From a virus, in IMG/VR virus record IMGVR_UViG_3300020197_000087, positions 1 through 33,699 of that record: DNA of 33,699 bases. One strand, written 5' to 3'. The notes under the pieces are model-generated. The model ran no database searches. It saw only the letters and a list, made by a program, of their open reading frames with translations, and was not told where the DNA came from. This document shows, piece by piece, positions 7,243 to 15,440 of the stretch (position 1 is its first letter; each line of letters opens with the position of its first letter). Both the position numbers and the translations under genes were made by a program.

Positions 7243-8708
7243 TTTCTGTTACCAAAGTGTTCGGTTTTGGCCATTTCAATCGCCTGAAGGGTGTTGATTG
7301 AACGACCCGCAGCCTTGGCCTCATCCTCAATCTGCTGGGCTCTGCTTGCCAAACTTTGAGCTAACGCGAAGTCAACGTTGGGATTGGCAACAGATTCAGA
7401 GCCTTTTTCCTTTTCAGGAGCAACGGCAAAGGCAAGCGGCGCAGGGGCCTGCTCATTACGAGTTGTGGAGGCGTTCGCCCGCAGCTGCCGTTCAGCCGCC
7501 AAGACCGCCTGAGCGGCTTCAGGGCCGGTGGTCCTGCCGTCAGCCGCCAGGCGTTCGATCAGGGCCTCATGGCCGGGCAGGGACTGAGCCCGCACCTCAG
7601 CAGCACGCTGAGCTTCGGACGCGGCGCCTTCAGCACGAGCGGTAGCTTTGGCGGCTTCCAGCTCGGGGGCGAATTTCTCGCGTTCGGACGCGGCGCCTTC
7701 AGCCCGTAGGGCGTTGGCTGCGTCCTGATTTTCGGCGGCCCAAGTGGCCACCTGTTCAGACAGGGACGACATAGAAGATTCAACAGGGGGCAATTGGGCC
7801 ACAACTGGGGGTGGGGGACCAGTCGAGGCCATTTGTTCCATTCTCGCACCACCCGCAATGGGCCGCCACTTGCCGCGATCCGTCATCTCTGCCACCAGCT
7901 CATCCATGGTCCGAAACCCATCTGCCAGGCCTGCGTCGATGGCCTGCTTACCGATGAACACCCGACCATCGGCCATGTCTGAAAGGACTTGCTCAACACT
8001 TCGCCCGCGATTCCTTGCTACGTCATTCACGAAGATGCTATAAAGAGTATCTACTCTATCTTGAATGACTGCTTTATCTTTATCGCTAAGTTTTTTGGCA
8101 TCTGATCCGACAGTTTTATATTTTCCCGCATAAATCTGAGTAACGTCAAGTCCTGCCGCTTCCATAGCTCGCGCCTTGCTCACATGACGGATCATCACGC
8201 CAATGGATCCGGCCAGAGCTACGGGCGAGCCCATGTAAACCTGCTCTGCCGCTGATCCAATCCAGTAGCCAGCACTTGCGGCCTGCTCGCCCACCAGTAG
8301 CGCCGTTGGCTTGATCTGTCTCGCCCTGAACAGCGCCGCCGTTGCGCCAGGAGTCCCCGCCACAGCGCCGCCGGGGGTGTCGGCGTCGATCACAATTGCT
8401 GAGATTTTTGGATCATCGGCTGCCGCTGTGATGTCTCGCGCCAACAGCTCCGAACTGGTGCCCCCCGAGACATCCGCCATCATGTTCATCCGTTGGCTGA
8501 TGACTCCCTGCATGGGAATGATTGCCACTCCATTGCGCACCTCATAGCCTCGCGACGGCCCAGCCAACGGCTTCCCGGTTCGAGCCTCAATGGCGGCCAT
8601 ATCCAAGGGCTCGCCTGATGCCCACCGTTCATAAATCGCATGCACATGATCCCCCCAATCCGGGAGGATGGCCCACGGCGCACAAATCAGGTCGATGATT
8701 TTGTTCAT
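7239..8708 (-). CDS. S49-family capsid maturation protease fused to scaffold
   Basis: A 489-residue protein. Residues 55-280 are an SppA/S49 (ClpP-fold) domain: Ile-Val-Ile-Asp-Ala-Asp-Thr-Pro-Gly-Gly (about 105-114), nucleophile Ser145 in Ala-Ser-Ala-Gly-Tyr-Trp-Ile-Gly, and a general-base Lys in Gly-Lys-Tyr-Lys-Thr-Val-Gly (about 195-201). Residues 290-489 are Ala/Glu/Arg-rich and helical, typical of a scaffold. In lambda the scaffold Nu3 is made from an internal start of gene C. Candidate internal ATG codons here are the Met in Arg-Met-Glu-Gln-Met and the one at Ser-Ser-Met-Ser-Ser-Leu. It lies between the portal and decoration genes, with ATGA overlaps at both ends. Confidence 0.88.
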   Translation of the reverse strand: MNKIIDLICAPWAILPDWGDHVHAIYERWASGEPLDMAAIEARTGKPLAGPSRGYEVRNGVAIIPMQGVISQRMNMMADVSGGTSSELLARDITAAADDPKISAIVIDADTPGGAVAGTPGATAALFRARQIKPTALLVGEQAASAGYWIGSAAEQVYMGSPVALAGSIGVMIRHVSKARAMEAAGLDVTQIYAGKYKTVGSDAKKLSDKDKAVIQDRVDTLYSIFVNDVARNRGRSVEQVLSDMADGRVFIGKQAIDAGLADGFRTMDELVAEMTDRGKWRPIAGGARMEQMASTGPPPPVVAQLPPVESSMSSLSEQVATWAAENQDAANALRAEGAASEREKFAPELEAAKATARAEGAASEAQRAAEVRAQSLPGHEALIERLAADGRTTGPEAAQAVLAAERQLRANASTTRNEQAPAPLAFAVAPEKEKGSESVANPNVDFALAQSLASRAQQIEDEAKAAGRSINTLQAIEMAKTEHFGNRK

Positions 8709-10309
8709 TGGTTCATGTTAGGGGGAGGATCCCCTCCAGGCTGGTCCCCTCCAGGCTGGTCTTCAAGGTCTTCAGGGTCATCCGCCGGATCAGGAGCCTC
8801 GGCTTGTGCCTGCGTGCCGAGGGGGGGGAGCTCACCATCTCTGCGGGATTTCGCCTCTCTCACCCGTAGTCGGTGGCGGGTGTCGTAGTCGCCGCCGTCG
8901 TACGCCAGGGACTCCTCAGCCTCCGATGTCAGGAACTGCGCTCGCAATTCTGCCGCCTTGGCCTCCTGCAGAGGATTAAGCACAAATTTGCCCGAGCCGG
9001 TCCAGGTCGCGCGGTTAAACGCAGCCCGCGTAAATGGATCAGCCAGATAGCCAGGGGCGTCAATGATCCCATCGACGACAGAATCAAACAGCCAGGTTTC
9101 ATAGGTAGGCTGGCAAAGGTCTGTAATTGCATCAGCTCTGTCGATAAAGACAGTCTGAAACCATTGCTGAAAAGCAGCTTGAGCTGCTGTATAAGATGTG
9201 GTGAATTTGCCGATCAGTATCTCCGACGGCATAGTTAAACCCATGGCGATAATCTCAAGCCACAAATGAAAAAATGGCGCTGCGTTTGGATTAGGCCGAC
9301 CTGGCGTGGGGCTGGTGATGGTTTCACCAGGCAAAGTGTTGACAATTCGCCCGCTTTGCAAGGCTGTGCCTGCTTGTCTGGCCTCTAGTCCAAGTTTAAC
9401 GTAAGCTAATTTTTGCTCTTCGCTATAGATTGCATCAAAACTATCCGGGTTCATCTGTGCAAAAATTGCATCCGTCGCGCAGTTCACCGCAGCGTCCAGT
9501 TCGGCATCCGCATAGCGTCCGGCTTGCTTCAGCGTGTCCGTAATGACGCTGGGCAAAGGCGTCCCGCGCGATTGTCCGGGGCGGCGCATGGTCTTCCACT
9601 GCGCAACCGCTTGTCTGCCGTTCCCGTCGCGGATTTGTATCTCAGTCCATGTCCTGTTGGATGGCAGATACGATGAAGACGGGTGATGATTTGCCACCCA
9701 TATTGACTGAATTTCACCGTCTACACTTCGCTGAATACCTTCAAAAAGTTGCGCTGTGTTTGCGCCGTTGTTGTCATTACACACCCTATCCGCTTCAATT
9801 AGCTGTACGGCGGTCCGAAAAGGCCAGTTACGACGCTCTTTTACTGTGAATACTGCAAAAATATCACCGCTAGACTTTGCAGAATGCGCCCCAAGTCGCT
9901 GCATTTGATAGAAGCTCTGATCACCTTCAACTGATGCACGCTTGTCTCTTGCCCACATGTCAAAACGCCTCTCAACTAATTTTTGCCATTCCTCCGCCCG
10001 CTCATCTGTCCATCCCAGCTCCTCCACATCAATTTGCGACTGCATCCGCAGCCCCTGGCCGATGACATACTCTGCCCATCGGATGACGCCAGCCGCCGCG
10101 ATCGGGTTGGTTCGCGACAGCTCGCGGCTAGCGGCCCGTTGATCCAGCAGTTCAAACTGATCGGCCCCGTTGGCGTCACTCGCCGTGGGTCGCCACAGGC
10201 CGAACACCTGCCGACCCAGGCCTGCATTGCCCATAATCGCGGTGGCTGCCGTCGTGGGCGCCGCCGTGGGGGGCGTGGGGGCAACGGGTTGGCGGCGACG
10301 CTTTCCCAT
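8705..10309 (-). CDS. Lambda-type portal protein
   Basis: A 534-residue protein from ATG 10309 (a GTG at 10312 is one codon earlier). After a Pro/Thr/Ala-rich N-tail come the core features of the lambda B portal family: 'Arg-Glu-Leu-Ser-Arg-Thr-Asn-Pro-Ile-Ala-Ala-Ala-Gly-Val-Ile' (N-terminal crown region), 'Ser-Gly-Asp-Ile-Phe-Ala-Val-Phe', 'Leu-Ile-Glu-Ala-Asp-Arg-Val', and a helix with 'Tyr-Ala-Asp-Ala-Glu-Leu-Asp-Ala-Ala-Val'. It would form the dodecameric ring at the packaging vertex. The C-terminus has a Gln-Pro-Gly-Gly-Asp repeat (at 8718-8765), apparently a tail of low complexity. Confidence 0.9.
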   Translation of the reverse strand: MGKRRRQPVAPTPPTAAPTTAATAIMGNAGLGRQVFGLWRPTASDANGADQFELLDQRAASRELSRTNPIAAAGVIRWAEYVIGQGLRMQSQIDVEELGWTDERAEEWQKLVERRFDMWARDKRASVEGDQSFYQMQRLGAHSAKSSGDIFAVFTVKERRNWPFRTAVQLIEADRVCNDNNGANTAQLFEGIQRSVDGEIQSIWVANHHPSSSYLPSNRTWTEIQIRDGNGRQAVAQWKTMRRPGQSRGTPLPSVITDTLKQAGRYADAELDAAVNCATDAIFAQMNPDSFDAIYSEEQKLAYVKLGLEARQAGTALQSGRIVNTLPGETITSPTPGRPNPNAAPFFHLWLEIIAMGLTMPSEILIGKFTTSYTAAQAAFQQWFQTVFIDRADAITDLCQPTYETWLFDSVVDGIIDAPGYLADPFTRAAFNRATWTGSGKFVLNPLQEAKAAELRAQFLTSEAEESLAYDGGDYDTRHRLRVREAKSRRDGELPPLGTQAQAEAPDPADDPEDLEDQPGGDQPGGDPPPNMNQ

Positions 10310-10545
10310 CACCAGGTGGGCACGCCGACGCGCACCCGTGATCGGCCCTGCGTCCGGGCTGTCACCTGCTCAATCTCAATCTCCAGGTCCTTGATCGCCT
10401 GTCTAACCTCCCGCAGGTCAGCACGACGGAACCGCGAACCGTCAGGCCCTGAGCTGATGTCATACTCCTGCCCGTTCTCCAGGATTTTGGCCTCTGCCGC
10501 CCGATATTCGGCCAGCCGTGTTTGGAGATCAGCCAGAGTTGCCAT
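10309..10545 (-). CDS. gpW / DUF6148-like head-tail joining protein
   Basis: A 78-residue protein from ATG 10545 (an upstream in-frame start at 10578 would overlap the terminase). It has two helices, 'Leu-Gln-Thr-Arg-Leu-Ala-Glu-Tyr-Arg-Ala-Ala-Glu' and 'Asp-Leu-Arg-Glu-Val-Arg-Gln-Ala-Ile-Lys-Asp-Leu-Glu-Ile'. Between them is a beta hairpin containing Gly-Gln-Glu-Tyr-Asp-Ile and Gly-Ser-Arg-Phe-Arg-Arg-Ala, then a basic tail. This is the layout of lambda gpW (68 residues), which docks under the portal. The position, terminase-W-portal, is exactly as in lambda. Confidence 0.75.
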   Translation of the reverse strand: MATLADLQTRLAEYRAAEAKILENGQEYDISSGPDGSRFRRADLREVRQAIKDLEIEIEQVTARTQGRSRVRVGVPTW

Positions 10546-10558
10546 GGCCCCATCATAC

Positions 10559-12529
10559 TCACGCGAAATGCAAACCATCCAAAAGACTGGGGGGCCTTTC
10601 TGGGGTGTTGCTGATCGTGGCCATGGCCTGGCGCTCTAGCTCGGCCCACATGGCGTCCATTCGGCCCCAGCGTCTGGAGTAGTGCTGCATCGCAGCATAG
10701 GCGTAACGCCTGCCGTCACCCGCTTCATCTCTGCATCCCCCTGGTAACTCCCATGTGTAGACGCCCGAACCGCGCTTAATCTCCCTGAGCTTCCACGGGA
10801 ACAATTCGCTCATTGTCTGCTCACTGCAGGCACGCCCCAGGTGAATGTAGCCAGGTCCGGGAGTCTTTACGTTTAGCTGGGCAAGCAAATGATTTACTGA
10901 TCGCTTATAGCCTACCGGATAATACATCACGTCTTTTCCTAGTCGATTAGCTTTTTTGTTTTTTGCTGTGTATTCAGCAGCCTGGCCCTGGCCCAGCAGG
11001 GGAGCGTCAATCTGCGGCATGCCCCGAACTGGCGCCCACTTGCCCAGTCGCTTGGCGCACCATCGCCTAACGCTTTCGGTGCTCAAGCCACCCTCATCGA
11101 TCATCCCAAAATGCATGGTCAACCGCGCGGCATCTTGGCGATGCCAGATTGCCTGGCTCACCACGGCATCGAGCCGATCGAGCGTTTCCTGCTGAGATGG
11201 GTCGCCATCAATAGAAAACTCCGCCAGGTGCCACGACTCTTCCCCACGTCCAAACCCCCAGACCTGAATCCTGAGACCCTCCCCTCGAGTCCCGCCACCG
11301 CCTTGAACATCCACGCCAACAAACACCGCCAGCACGCCTAGCGGGGCCTCCCACGCCGCTCCATCTGGCGGGTAGTTGTTGCCGGCTGTCACATCAAGAG
11401 CCCGTTTCGCCAGACCTTCGGCTGTGATCTGAGATGTAAACGCAGGTTCCCAAGGAATTCCCATGTCCGTGTTGTGAAACGTTTGCATGGGATCTGGATC
11501 CCCCTGGCGCAACTTCAGAGCAGCATTTCGCCAGCGTCTGGCAAGCTCCGTCCAGCTAGCGGCTCGGTGATAGCTCATGCCTGGGCCAACCTGCTGGGAT
11601 CGCCAGATAGGGTTGCCTTCGTCGTCTAGGATTTGATTAGTTCGATCGATATTTTTCCCAATTGGACAGGCCCAGCCGCCAGCTTCGTCCATTTTGCGAA
11701 GATGTTTGTATTCTATAAGCAAGTTGCAATGTTCACATTTTAATTTGCCTGCATCTTCTCCTTCTTTGATAAATCTTTGCCAAGCATCGCGAGTCATCAG
11801 CTCCTGATAGCCGCCGCAATGCGGACATGGATAATATCTAAACTGTTGATCTCCCATCTTAAAGCATTGATCCATGTAGTCGCCAGGATGGACAGGCGTT
11901 CCGCCAATAGTGAAAAACGGATCGACAGCAGTTCCTGCTCTTTGCAAAAATAATTGAATCGTGTCACCTTCTGAAAGCTGAGCATAGGCAGCAGGCTCCT
12001 CAAGGCAGATGACAGGTCGATTAACGCGACGAGCTGAGCCAGGAGATCCAGCATGCCGAAGGTCAATCAAGAAGCCGTTTCTGCCTTGTTTGTAGTTGTA
12101 ATTGTTTCTTAGGCTTGTTCTTGATTTGCTAGTACCTAGTGCACCATTCAAGCATGGCGCTCCATGCGCAGGATCAAAAAGTCCCCTGTCTAATTCTTCG
12201 TCGCTGTATTTTTTTACTTCTTCATCTGTTGGCTGGACAATCATTATCTTGGACGGTCGCCAGTGACAAAAGTATTGGATAACAAATTTGACATACTCAG
12301 ACCACCCGACGCGCGAAGGTTTCTGACATACGATGCACTGAACCATAGGATCGGTTGTTGCAAGCATCCAGTCACGCTGATACGGTCTAGTAAACCATTT
12401 CTGACGCCCTTCTGTGCGACTGCAGATATAATAATACTTATCGGCGTATTCAGTTCCCGGCAACGGCGGACGTGGTTTAAGTCTTGTCGCCAAAGATTTG
12501 GCAAGTGCTTTAACATTGCGGTCAATCAT
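10559..12529 (-). CDS. Terminase large subunit, GpA family
   Basis: A 656-residue packaging ATPase/nuclease. The N-terminal ATPase has a deviant Walker A in 'Gln-Lys-Pro-Ser-Arg-Val-Gly-Trp-Ser-Glu' (about 68-77), like lambda A 'SARVGYS', and a Walker-B-type 'Val-Ile-Cys-Leu-Glu-Glu-Pro-Ala-Ala'. A zinc-ribbon follows (Cys-Pro-His-Cys-Gly-Gly and Cys-Glu-His-Cys). The C-terminal nuclease begins near 'Val-Phe-Val-Gly-Val-Asp-Val-Gln' with the metal-binding Asp. Length equals the family norm (lambda A is 641). It is joined by ATGA to the small subunit and would cut and translocate concatemeric DNA, suggesting cos-type packaging as in lambda. Confidence 0.92.
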   Translation of the reverse strand: MIDRNVKALAKSLATRLKPRPPLPGTEYADKYYYICSRTEGRQKWFTRPYQRDWMLATTDPMVQCIVCQKPSRVGWSEYVKFVIQYFCHWRPSKIMIVQPTDEEVKKYSDEELDRGLFDPAHGAPCLNGALGTSKSRTSLRNNYNYKQGRNGFLIDLRHAGSPGSARRVNRPVICLEEPAAYAQLSEGDTIQLFLQRAGTAVDPFFTIGGTPVHPGDYMDQCFKMGDQQFRYYPCPHCGGYQELMTRDAWQRFIKEGEDAGKLKCEHCNLLIEYKHLRKMDEAGGWACPIGKNIDRTNQILDDEGNPIWRSQQVGPGMSYHRAASWTELARRWRNAALKLRQGDPDPMQTFHNTDMGIPWEPAFTSQITAEGLAKRALDVTAGNNYPPDGAAWEAPLGVLAVFVGVDVQGGGGTRGEGLRIQVWGFGRGEESWHLAEFSIDGDPSQQETLDRLDAVVSQAIWHRQDAARLTMHFGMIDEGGLSTESVRRWCAKRLGKWAPVRGMPQIDAPLLGQGQAAEYTAKNKKANRLGKDVMYYPVGYKRSVNHLLAQLNVKTPGPGYIHLGRACSEQTMSELFPWKLREIKRGSGVYTWELPGGCRDEAGDGRRYAYAAMQHYSRRWGRMDAMWAELERQAMATISNTPERPPSLLDGLHFA

Positions 12530-13089
12530 TCTGGCAGATCCTCAAACTCGCTAACTGAAACTTGCTCAAAGACATTAAGGACGATTTTCTCTATGATAAG
12601 CATTTGTTCCATTGTTAGGTCTGGTATCTGTAGCTTTATCTGCTTGGCTGCAGCATGGCCAAGTGTAAGCGCCTGGGCGTAGATTGCGGCGGTTGCGGTT
12701 TCAAAGTCTTCTCGAAACACAAGCAACCCTTCTGTGATGTCATTTTCCATTTTTTGTCTTCTGTTCTTTTCGTATTCCGTCCATGCTCGCTCGACGTTGT
12801 AATCGGGAACAGCTCCGCGACGATCCGAGTCTCTGGGCCTCGGATCTTGGTCTTTTTTTTGTGCTTGATCTGATTTTGGCTTTCTGCCAGATTTTTGACC
12901 AAGGCTTTGCATTGTCTTTTTGATTGGGCGGTTTGCCCATGCTTCTTCAAGCCCTTGCCTTGCCAGCACCCAATTTCCATTTTGCTGTTCATTTGGCAAA
13001 TAGCCTGAATCTCTGAGCCTGTAGAGCTGCTGCTTATGGCAGCCAAGGATCTGACAGGCCTCCGTGGGAGTCACAAAGTCTGGACCCAT
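12526..13089 (-). CDS. Terminase small subunit, Nu1-like
   Basis: A 187-residue protein from ATG 13089 (GTG 13098 is three codons upstream). Residues 5-50 form a winged helix-turn-helix of the MerR/excisionase/Nu1 kind: 'Val-Thr-Pro-Thr-Glu-Ala-Cys-Gln-Ile-Leu-Gly-Cys-His-Lys-Gln-Gln-Leu-Tyr-Arg'. A highly charged basic linker follows (Lys-Lys, Arg-Pro-Arg-Asp-Ser-Asp-Arg-Arg). Then comes a long helical segment that should bind the large subunit. In lambda, Nu1 recognises cos and hands DNA to gpA. Its direct overlap with the GpA-type large subunit makes the assignment firm. Confidence 0.85.
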   Translation of the reverse strand: MGPDFVTPTEACQILGCHKQQLYRLRDSGYLPNEQQNGNWVLARQGLEEAWANRPIKKTMQSLGQKSGRKPKSDQAQKKDQDPRPRDSDRRGAVPDYNVERAWTEYEKNRRQKMENDITEGLLVFREDFETATAAIYAQALTLGHAAAKQIKLQIPDLTMEQMLIIEKIVLNVFEQVSVSEFEDLPE

Positions 13090-13098
13090 TGACAGCAC

Positions 13099-13408
13099 GA
13101 CGATCTATTGAGTCACAATGTTACCGTGTTTGTGACTCGTTGGCTGTGACTCGTCTGTGACGGGGTAGGGGATGGTATGATTTTTGATCGCTTTTTATCC
13201 GGTAACATACTTTTTTTTGTCGTATCAACTTTTTGTCCGAGGTTCGAATATACCCACGGAAATTATAACTTGGAAGGACCCACAAAATATCAAACGATTG
13301 GAATTGATAGCATAACAAATAACAAACGATCGCAATTGAATGTGAGCAGTATAGTGCTCAACATTATTGGAATAGACAATAGATTGTAATAAGTCTGTGC
13401 TTTATTCT
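13099..13408. promoter_or_regulatory. Intergenic region with TGTGACTC operator cluster
   Basis: About 310 nt without a credible gene. Near the terminase start are an inverted pair, GAGTCACA at 13110-13117 and TGTGACTC at 13131-13138, then another TGTGACTC at 13145-13152 and TGTGACGG at 13157-13164. GTTACC lies inside the inverted pair. The remaining 13180-13408 is AT-rich with only a shadow open frame. This is the likely control region of the late operon. I could not identify a convincing -35/-10 pair. Confidence 0.6.
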
Positions 13409-14278
13409 TTATCCTTTTAATCTTCGCCGCTCAAGTTCTCTCGCTACGCCTCTCTCGAATGCAATAGGAAACTGTGCCATGTAGGTCTTGAGCGCTACTC
13501 TTTGAATGGGGAAGCGTATCTTATACTTTACGTCATCAACTATCCAAATGAATGGTTCATATCCGCGCTTGTCTTTGCCCACCCTTCGAGCAATGAACCG
13601 TGGTCGTTGTTGACCGCCCAGCATGAAGCGAGCCAGGCGGGTATCTCCTCCAAGCTCCTTGGCGGCACGCTTGACCATGGCTGGTGTAGGACCAGCCTTA
13701 CTGCGCATGATGAAGTAGTCGGCCTTCTTCCGCTTGGCTGCTGTCCTGCCCCTTGAGCCGGGGCCTTTCGGTGCGTTCTGTGTGCTGCCAGGGCTGGAGA
13801 TCATTCCAATCCGACTCATTGCCTGAGTCCACAGCGGGCCTGGAAGGTTGCCGTGTTGATCAATTTCGGCAAGATTTTGATTAGGTATAAGAAAGCTACG
13901 TCCAAATCGCTTTTCATACGATTTCTGCTGTCTTTTTCCTCCTCTGGCGTTGATCTCCATGTAACGGCCTGAGGGTGTGCCTGTCGCGGGGGGGCGTGCG
14001 TTGAAGTCGTCCAAGGCACCGCCGCCGTAGTTGAAGCCGACGGCGGAGGCAAGGCGCGTGGGGTGGGCATAGGTGGCGAGAAGACCGCGCCTGGTCCAGC
14101 GGTTGGGGCCGCCTTGGATCAAAGGGAAGATGTCCCGTTCGATGGCCACCTTGGCCATCTTGGCCGCCTCCGTCATGGCTCTGGCGGTGATCCAGTCGGT
14201 TTGGTTCATCAGCGCCGCTGCACGAGCTGCCAGGTCGTTGACCTGAGCGGTGTCAGCGGTGAACTGGATGGATGCCAT
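13409..14278 (-). CDS. Tail completion / minor tail protein (gp10- or gpZ-like)
   Basis: A 289-residue basic protein (MASIQFTADTAQVNDLAARA at the start). The N-terminal 60 residues form a helix containing 'Ala-Arg-Ala-Met-Thr-Glu-Ala-Ala-Lys-Met-Ala-Lys-Val-Ala-Ile', followed by 'Asn-Arg-Trp-Thr-Arg-Arg-Gly-Leu', a pattern of minor tail Z and gp10-type head-tail proteins. The middle has a Lys/Arg-rich stretch (Arg-Thr-Ala-Ala-Lys-Arg-Lys-Lys), and it ends in Glu-Leu-Glu-Arg-Arg-Arg-Leu-Lys-Gly. It lies upstream of the terminase instead of with the tail genes, separated by 310 nt, so it probably has its own transcript. The function is inferred. Confidence 0.5.
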   Translation of the reverse strand: MASIQFTADTAQVNDLAARAAALMNQTDWITARAMTEAAKMAKVAIERDIFPLIQGGPNRWTRRGLLATYAHPTRLASAVGFNYGGGALDDFNARPPATGTPSGRYMEINARGGKRQQKSYEKRFGRSFLIPNQNLAEIDQHGNLPGPLWTQAMSRIGMISSPGSTQNAPKGPGSRGRTAAKRKKADYFIMRSKAGPTPAMVKRAAKELGGDTRLARFMLGGQQRPRFIARRVGKDKRGYEPFIWIVDDVKYKIRFPIQRVALKTYMAQFPIAFERGVARELERRRLKG

Positions 14279-14298
14279 GCGCTGATCGTAGGCCCATG

Positions 14299-14325
14299 AA
14301 AAAGCCCCCGATGGTGGCCGGGGGC
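14299..14325 (-). terminator. Rho-independent terminator
   Basis: Minus-strand hairpin GCCCCCG / CGGGGGC with a short loop, followed by a T5 run. It ends the small gene at 14375-14656. It is nearly identical to the terminator at 14780-14806. Confidence 0.85.
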
Positions 14326-14374
14326 AGTGGGGTGGATGGTGCTGGGATTGAGGATTTTGGCTGGCCGTGGGGAA

Positions 14375-14656
14375 TCAGGCGGGGTGACGTAGGGTGCCAC
14401 CAGACCAGCGGATTGTGGTGTTGCCAAGGGTCCAGCCTTGGCGAGCCTTGTAGCAGGGTGCTGAGTTGTCATCAGCGGGGAGGGCGGCCAGCATTTGGGC
14501 GCGGATAGTTTCGTTGTCGAGCGCCACAGCGATCAGGGAGTTCTTGGTTTTGCGAGCTGTGTAGCCAGCGACTTGGCGGATCCCGTCGATTATCACTTCG
14601 ACTTCAAACTGAGTCGGACGATTGTGGCTGGCGTCGTGGGCGAGAGCAGTGATCAT
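14375..14656 (-). CDS. Small hypothetical protein, monocistronic unit 1
   Basis: A 93-residue protein from ATG 14656 (MITALAHDASHNRPTQFEVE). The longer upstream open frame runs through a conserved promoter-like element, so I reject it. It alternates strands (Phe-Glu-Val-Glu-Val-Ile-Ile-Asp-Gly, Val-Ala-Gly-Tyr-Thr-Ala-Arg) and ends with a Trp-Thr-Leu-Gly-Asn-Thr-Thr-Ile-Arg-Trp segment. No family is recognised. It carries its own upstream two-box element (14701-14765) and its own hairpin terminator, so it is transcribed alone. Confidence 0.6.
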   Translation of the reverse strand: MITALAHDASHNRPTQFEVEVIIDGIRQVAGYTARKTKNSLIAVALDNETIRAQMLAALPADDNSAPCYKARQGWTLGNTTIRWSGGTLRHPA

Positions 14657-14700
14657 CGGAGTCGGCGCGTGTGGTGGTGGAGGCCTTGCCTCCGATGCAC

Positions 14701-14765
14701 TTACTGTAACGCGCAGGAACCACTGCAACCATTGCCCTGTAGATTTGTTCACAAGCTGTCACAGT
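14701..14765 (-). promoter_or_regulatory. Two-box upstream element, copy 1
   Basis: Read on the minus strand: box A TGTGACAGCTTGTGAACA, then about 25 nt, then box B GGTTCCTGCGCGTTACAGTA, about 45 nt before the start codon. The same pair recurs before other small genes at 15057-15120, 15390-15440 and 16722-16782, and in plus orientation at 30393-30449. Conservation across unrelated genes marks it as regulatory. Confidence 0.75.
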
Positions 14766-14779
14766 GGTGAGCAGGCATG

Positions 14780-14806
14780 AAAAAGCCCCCGGTGGTGGCC
14801 GGGGGC
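14780..14806 (-). terminator. Rho-independent terminator
   Basis: Minus-strand stem GCCCCCGG / CCGGGGGC followed by T5. It closes the gene at 14830-15018 and is almost identical to the hairpin at 14299-14325. Confidence 0.85.
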
Positions 14807-14829
14807 GGTGGGATGGTGAAGGGCGGGGA

Positions 14830-15018
14830 TCAGACCGCGTCTTCGAGGATGGCTTGAATCAGCTCTTCACGGGATCGGCTGGCGAGCTCGCGGCTGCCGC
14901 CGAGGTTGAGGAGGATGCGGCGGAGGCCCAGGAGGCTAGTGGCTTCCAGGTTGCCGGCTGCGGGGTGGGTGGCGTCGATCTCGAACTGACGGCCGTTGAG
15001 GGTGATAGTGGCGGTCAT
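14830..15018 (-). CDS. Small hypothetical protein, monocistronic unit 2
   Basis: A 62-residue protein beginning MTATITLNGRQFEIDATHPA. It has an N-terminal beta hairpin, then a helix-loop-helix (Leu-Leu-Gly-Leu-Arg-Arg-Ile-Leu-Leu-Asn-Leu-Gly and Ser-Arg-Glu-Glu-Leu-Ile-Gln-Ala-Ile-Leu). The second half resembles short 'gly-x-arg/ser-arg-glu-glu-leu' SAP/Rho-N-type nucleic-acid-binding helices, but the match is too short to be sure. It is preceded by the two-box element and followed by its own terminator. Confidence 0.6.
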   Translation of the reverse strand: MTATITLNGRQFEIDATHPAAGNLEATSLLGLRRILLNLGGSRELASRSREELIQAILEDAV

Positions 15019-15056
15019 GGCTGGCGGGTGGTGGTGGGGTGTTCCCCTGATGAACC

Positions 15057-15120
15057 TACTGTAACGCGCAGGAACCGCTGCGGTGTCTCCTCTGTGGATC
15101 TGTTCACAAGCTGTCACAGT
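15057..15120 (-). promoter_or_regulatory. Two-box upstream element, copy 2
   Basis: On the minus strand, box A TGTGACAGCTTGTGAACAG and box B GGTTCCTGCGCGTTACAGTA, about 40 nt before the 15018 start. The boxes match copy 1 almost exactly, while the spacer between them differs. Confidence 0.75.
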
Positions 15121-15134
15121 TGCAGGAAGGCATG

Positions 15135-15156
15135 AAAAAAGGCCCCTTCAGGAGCC
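15135..15156 (-). terminator. Rho-independent terminator
   Basis: Minus-strand stem GGCTCC / GGGGCC with a GAA-type loop, followed by T6, immediately after the gene at 15165-15350. Confidence 0.8.
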
Positions 15157-15164
15157 TTTGTATC

Positions 15165-15350
15165 TCATTCATCCTGAGCGAGGGTGTCGTTCAGCTCATC
15201 GCAAGCGCTGAGCAGAGCAGCCAGGTTGGACGTGTAGAGCAGTTGCCACTGCTCCGGAGTGCAGGCCTCCGATAGTTCGCCGAACGCCTCAGAGACCGCT
15301 TGAGCGTTCTCCAAGACGCGCCCGAGATGGATGATCTGGTTGATATTCAT
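15165..15350 (-). CDS. Small helical hypothetical protein, monocistronic unit 3
   Basis: A 61-residue acidic protein beginning MNINQIIHLGRVLENAQAVS. It is predicted helical throughout, with Glu/Ala/Leu-rich helices and a central Pro-Glu-Gln-Trp-Gln-Leu-Leu-Tyr. It has its own two-box element upstream and its own terminator. I recognise no family. Small acidic helical proteins in this genome zone are often host-takeover or anti-defence factors, but nothing here proves it. Confidence 0.6.
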   Translation of the reverse strand: MNINQIIHLGRVLENAQAVSEAFGELSEACTPEQWQLLYTSNLAALLSACDELNDTLAQDE

Positions 15351-15389
15351 TTTGGAAGGTGCGGTGGGGGTGTTCCCCCGTGCAGCTAA

Positions 15390-15440
15390 TGTAACGGACA
15401 GGAACCACTGCTCCGTCTGCTGTTCACAGGCTGTCACATT
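15390..15440 (-). promoter_or_regulatory. Two-box upstream element, copy 3
   Basis: On the minus strand, box A TGTGACAGCCTGTGAACAG, then a shorter spacer than in the other copies, then GGTTCCTGTCCGTTACATTA, about 40 nt before the 15350 start. It overlaps the 3' end of the zinc-finger gene (15424-15615). Confidence 0.7.

Noticed and set aside
13177-13389. 70-residue plus-strand frame in the late control region
   Set aside because: AT-rich, no ribosome binding site and no recognisable pattern; probably non-coding.
14657-14752. Longer upstream starts for the small genes at 14.4-17.2 kb
   Set aside because: The N-terminal extensions translate the conserved two-box or leader elements, so the inner ATG codons were chosen.
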